Assembly: GCA_030151255.1 (NCBI GenBank)
Contig: JASLED010000098.1
Span: 1 to 24,909, forward strand
Length of the DNA stretch: 24,909 nt
Direction of reading: 5' to 3'
From: Flavobacterium sp.
GTDB taxonomy: Bacteria > Bacteroidota > Bacteroidia > Flavobacteriales > Flavobacteriaceae
Part shown: positions 23,978-24,909 of the stretch, one piece after another
Position numbering within the stretch: position 1 is the first letter of the stretch
How the letters are laid out: the number at the start of each line of letters is the position of its first letter
Program-made: the position numbers and the translations under genes
Notes under the pieces: generated by a model
Databases searched by the model: none
Told to the model about the DNA's origin: nothing
What the model saw: only the letters and a program-made list of their open reading frames with translations

Positions 23978-24704
23978 TTTCAATTAGGTATTGATATATA
24001 TAGTTCAAACTCTCAGAAAGAAAGTTTGGATTAGCAAATATTATATTTTTTAATCTTTTAGCCAAAAAAAGTGTGTCTCCACCCGTTAAAATTACTGTTA
24101 AATTAGAATATTCCTGTTTATATGTGTTAATTAAATGGTCTATTTCGGCAATTACTCCATTTATCACACCAGATTGGATAGATTCATGTGTATCTTTTCC
24201 AATTAGATAATCAATATCTTCTAATGTTAATAATGGAAGTTTGGCTGTGTACGAATTTAGTGATTTAAATCTCAATTGTAAACCAGGGGAGATGGCCCCA
24301 CCCAAGTATTCATTTTTTCCATTTACAAAATCATAGGTAATACAAGTTCCTGCATCAATAATTAATTTGGGAATATTTGGATGAAGTATTGTAGCGCCGG
24401 CAGCCAAGGTTAGCCTATCAATACCCAAAGTTGTTGGTGTTTTGTATTTATTTATGATTGGTAAGGGTGTATTGTGATTTATTTGTATAAGTTGAGTTGA
24501 GTTTTCTAACCAAAAAAGTAATTCTTCGTCAAGATTTATTACGCTAGAAAGAATTAAATGAGGTTTGATTAAATTTTTTTCAAAAAAAAATGATAATTTT
24601 TCTTGAATTTTTTCGTTGTCAATATAAGTGATAGAATTTAAGCTATTGTTTTCAAATATAGCGAGTTTCGTTCTTGTGTTTCCTATATCAAGTGTGTAAA
24701 TCAT
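23955..24704 (-). CDS. coaX: Type III pantothenate kinase CoaX
   Basis: This cytoplasmic enzyme phosphorylates pantothenate, the first step of coenzyme A synthesis. The 249-residue product has the family's ASKHA-fold motifs in order: DIGNTRTKLAIF at the start (phosphate-binding loop), TLGIDRLTLAAGA, LIIDAGTCITYDFV with the catalytic Asp, and GGAISPGLQLRFKSL. The C-terminal VILTGGDTLFLAK is the adenosine site. ATG 24704 follows a perfect -7 box at 24725-24732. It is first in a four-gene operon with the outer-membrane protein, lptC and the small membrane protein. Confidence 0.95.
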   Translation of the reverse strand: MIYTLDIGNTRTKLAIFENNSLNSITYIDNEKIQEKLSFFFEKNLIKPHLILSSVINLDEELLFWLENSTQLIQINHNTPLPIINKYKTPTTLGIDRLTLAAGATILHPNIPKLIIDAGTCITYDFVNGKNEYLGGAISPGLQLRFKSLNSYTAKLPLLTLEDIDYLIGKDTHESIQSGVINGVIAEIDHLINTYKQEYSNLTVILTGGDTLFLAKRLKNIIFANPNFLSESLNYIYQYLIENDKKTLH

Positions 24705-24724
24705 ATATCGAATCGTTAGAAAAG

Positions 24725-24732
24725 CAAAGATA
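24725..24732 (-). promoter_or_regulatory. -7 box of the coaX operon
   Basis: TATCTTTG on the minus strand, a perfect TAnnTTTG, 20 bases before the coaX ATG. No -33 TTG is visible. Confidence 0.55.
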
Positions 24733-24758
24733 AAGAAAGAAAATTTTGGAAAGAAGTT

Positions 24759-24788
24759 TTGTTTAAGTAAAAAACTGTTTTATATTTG
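24759..24788 (+). promoter_or_regulatory. Promoter of tRNA-Phe
   Basis: TTG (24759-24761), a 19-base spacer and TATATTTG (24781-24788) form a complete Bacteroidota promoter. Start is expected near 24795. A hairpin GAAGAAC-AAATA-GTTCTTC (24799-24817) lies in the leader just ahead of the tRNA. Confidence 0.75.
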
Positions 24789-24833
24789 CAACCGCTTAGA
24801 AGAACAAATAGTTCTTCATACTAAAAGTCAATT

Positions 24834-24906
24834 GGTGCCTTAGCTCAGTTGGTAGAGCAAAGGACTGAAAATCCTTGTGTCCCTGGTTCGATTCCTGGAG
24901 GCACCA
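24834..24906 (+). tRNA. tRNA-Phe(GAA)
   Basis: 73 nt. The acceptor stem GGTGCCT pairs with AGGCACC and the discriminator is A. The D arm is AGCTCAGTTGGTAGAGC. The anticodon stem-loop AAGGA-CTGAAAA-TCCTT gives anticodon GAA, and the T arm is CCTGG-TTCGATT-CCTGG. CCA is not encoded. Confidence 0.96.
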
Positions 24907-24909
24907 CAA

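Overview
The window is an ordinary, densely packed chromosomal segment of a low-GC member of the Bacteroidota, most likely a Flavobacteriaceae (Flavobacterium or a close relative). The evidence is the gene content (HPPK-deoxynucleoside kinase fusion, S46 dipeptidyl-peptidase, DUF2797, GH3 family, LptC/type III pantothenate kinase cluster), the strong A+T bias, and promoters of the Bacteroidota type (-33 TTG, -7 TAnnTTTG) instead of the sigma70 type. No rRNA is present, so the genus cannot be fixed.

Layout. 1-138: one end of an IS21-like insertion sequence, with four 23-24 bp direct repeats; its transposase would lie outside the window. 239-413: tRNA-Gly(GCC) and tRNA-Leu(TAA) on the minus strand, with their own promoter and terminator. 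598-3792: mutS and a small FUSC-like membrane protein, both minus. 3954-5638: a TrmH/SpoU-type RNA methyltransferase (plus) converging on a folK-deoxynucleoside kinase fusion (minus). 5771-10246: sppA and a large AsmA-like protein (plus). 10284-12707: a DUF2797 zinc-binding protein (minus), diverging from a GH3-family adenylating enzyme (plus). 12777-15258: a tiny acidic lipoprotein and a secreted S46 peptidase of DPP11 type (minus). 15259-15753: a long gene-free stretch with an orphan plus-strand terminator. 15754-18293: waaA (minus), diverging from a DegT/DnrJ/StrS aminotransferase (plus). 18401-21478: fabD and a PpiD-like peptidyl-prolyl isomerase (minus). 21951-24704: a minus-strand operon, coaX - outer-membrane protein - lptC - 64-residue membrane protein. 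24834-24906: tRNA-Phe(GAA).

Many products serve the cell envelope: WaaA and LptC in LPS synthesis and transport, AsmA-like in intermembrane lipid traffic, the PpiD-like chaperone and SppA in exported-protein handling, FabD in fatty acid synthesis, and an outer-membrane barrel. Others are housekeeping: MutS mismatch repair, FolK folate synthesis, deoxynucleotide salvage, CoaX for CoA, and tRNA modification. Most transcription units have one or two genes bounded by strong, often bidirectional hairpin terminators, and several stop codons lie inside the hairpins.

No defence system, CRISPR array, prophage or secondary-metabolite cluster was seen. The observations most worth a second look are a candidate small RNA at about 15487-15602, a possible degenerate GIY-YIG fold in the DUF2797 protein, and the IS end beside the tRNA genes. 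Several starts given here (trmH-like, folK fusion, AsmA-like, DUF2797, S46 peptidase, outer-membrane protein) are shorter than the maximal open frames, for reasons stated in each entry.
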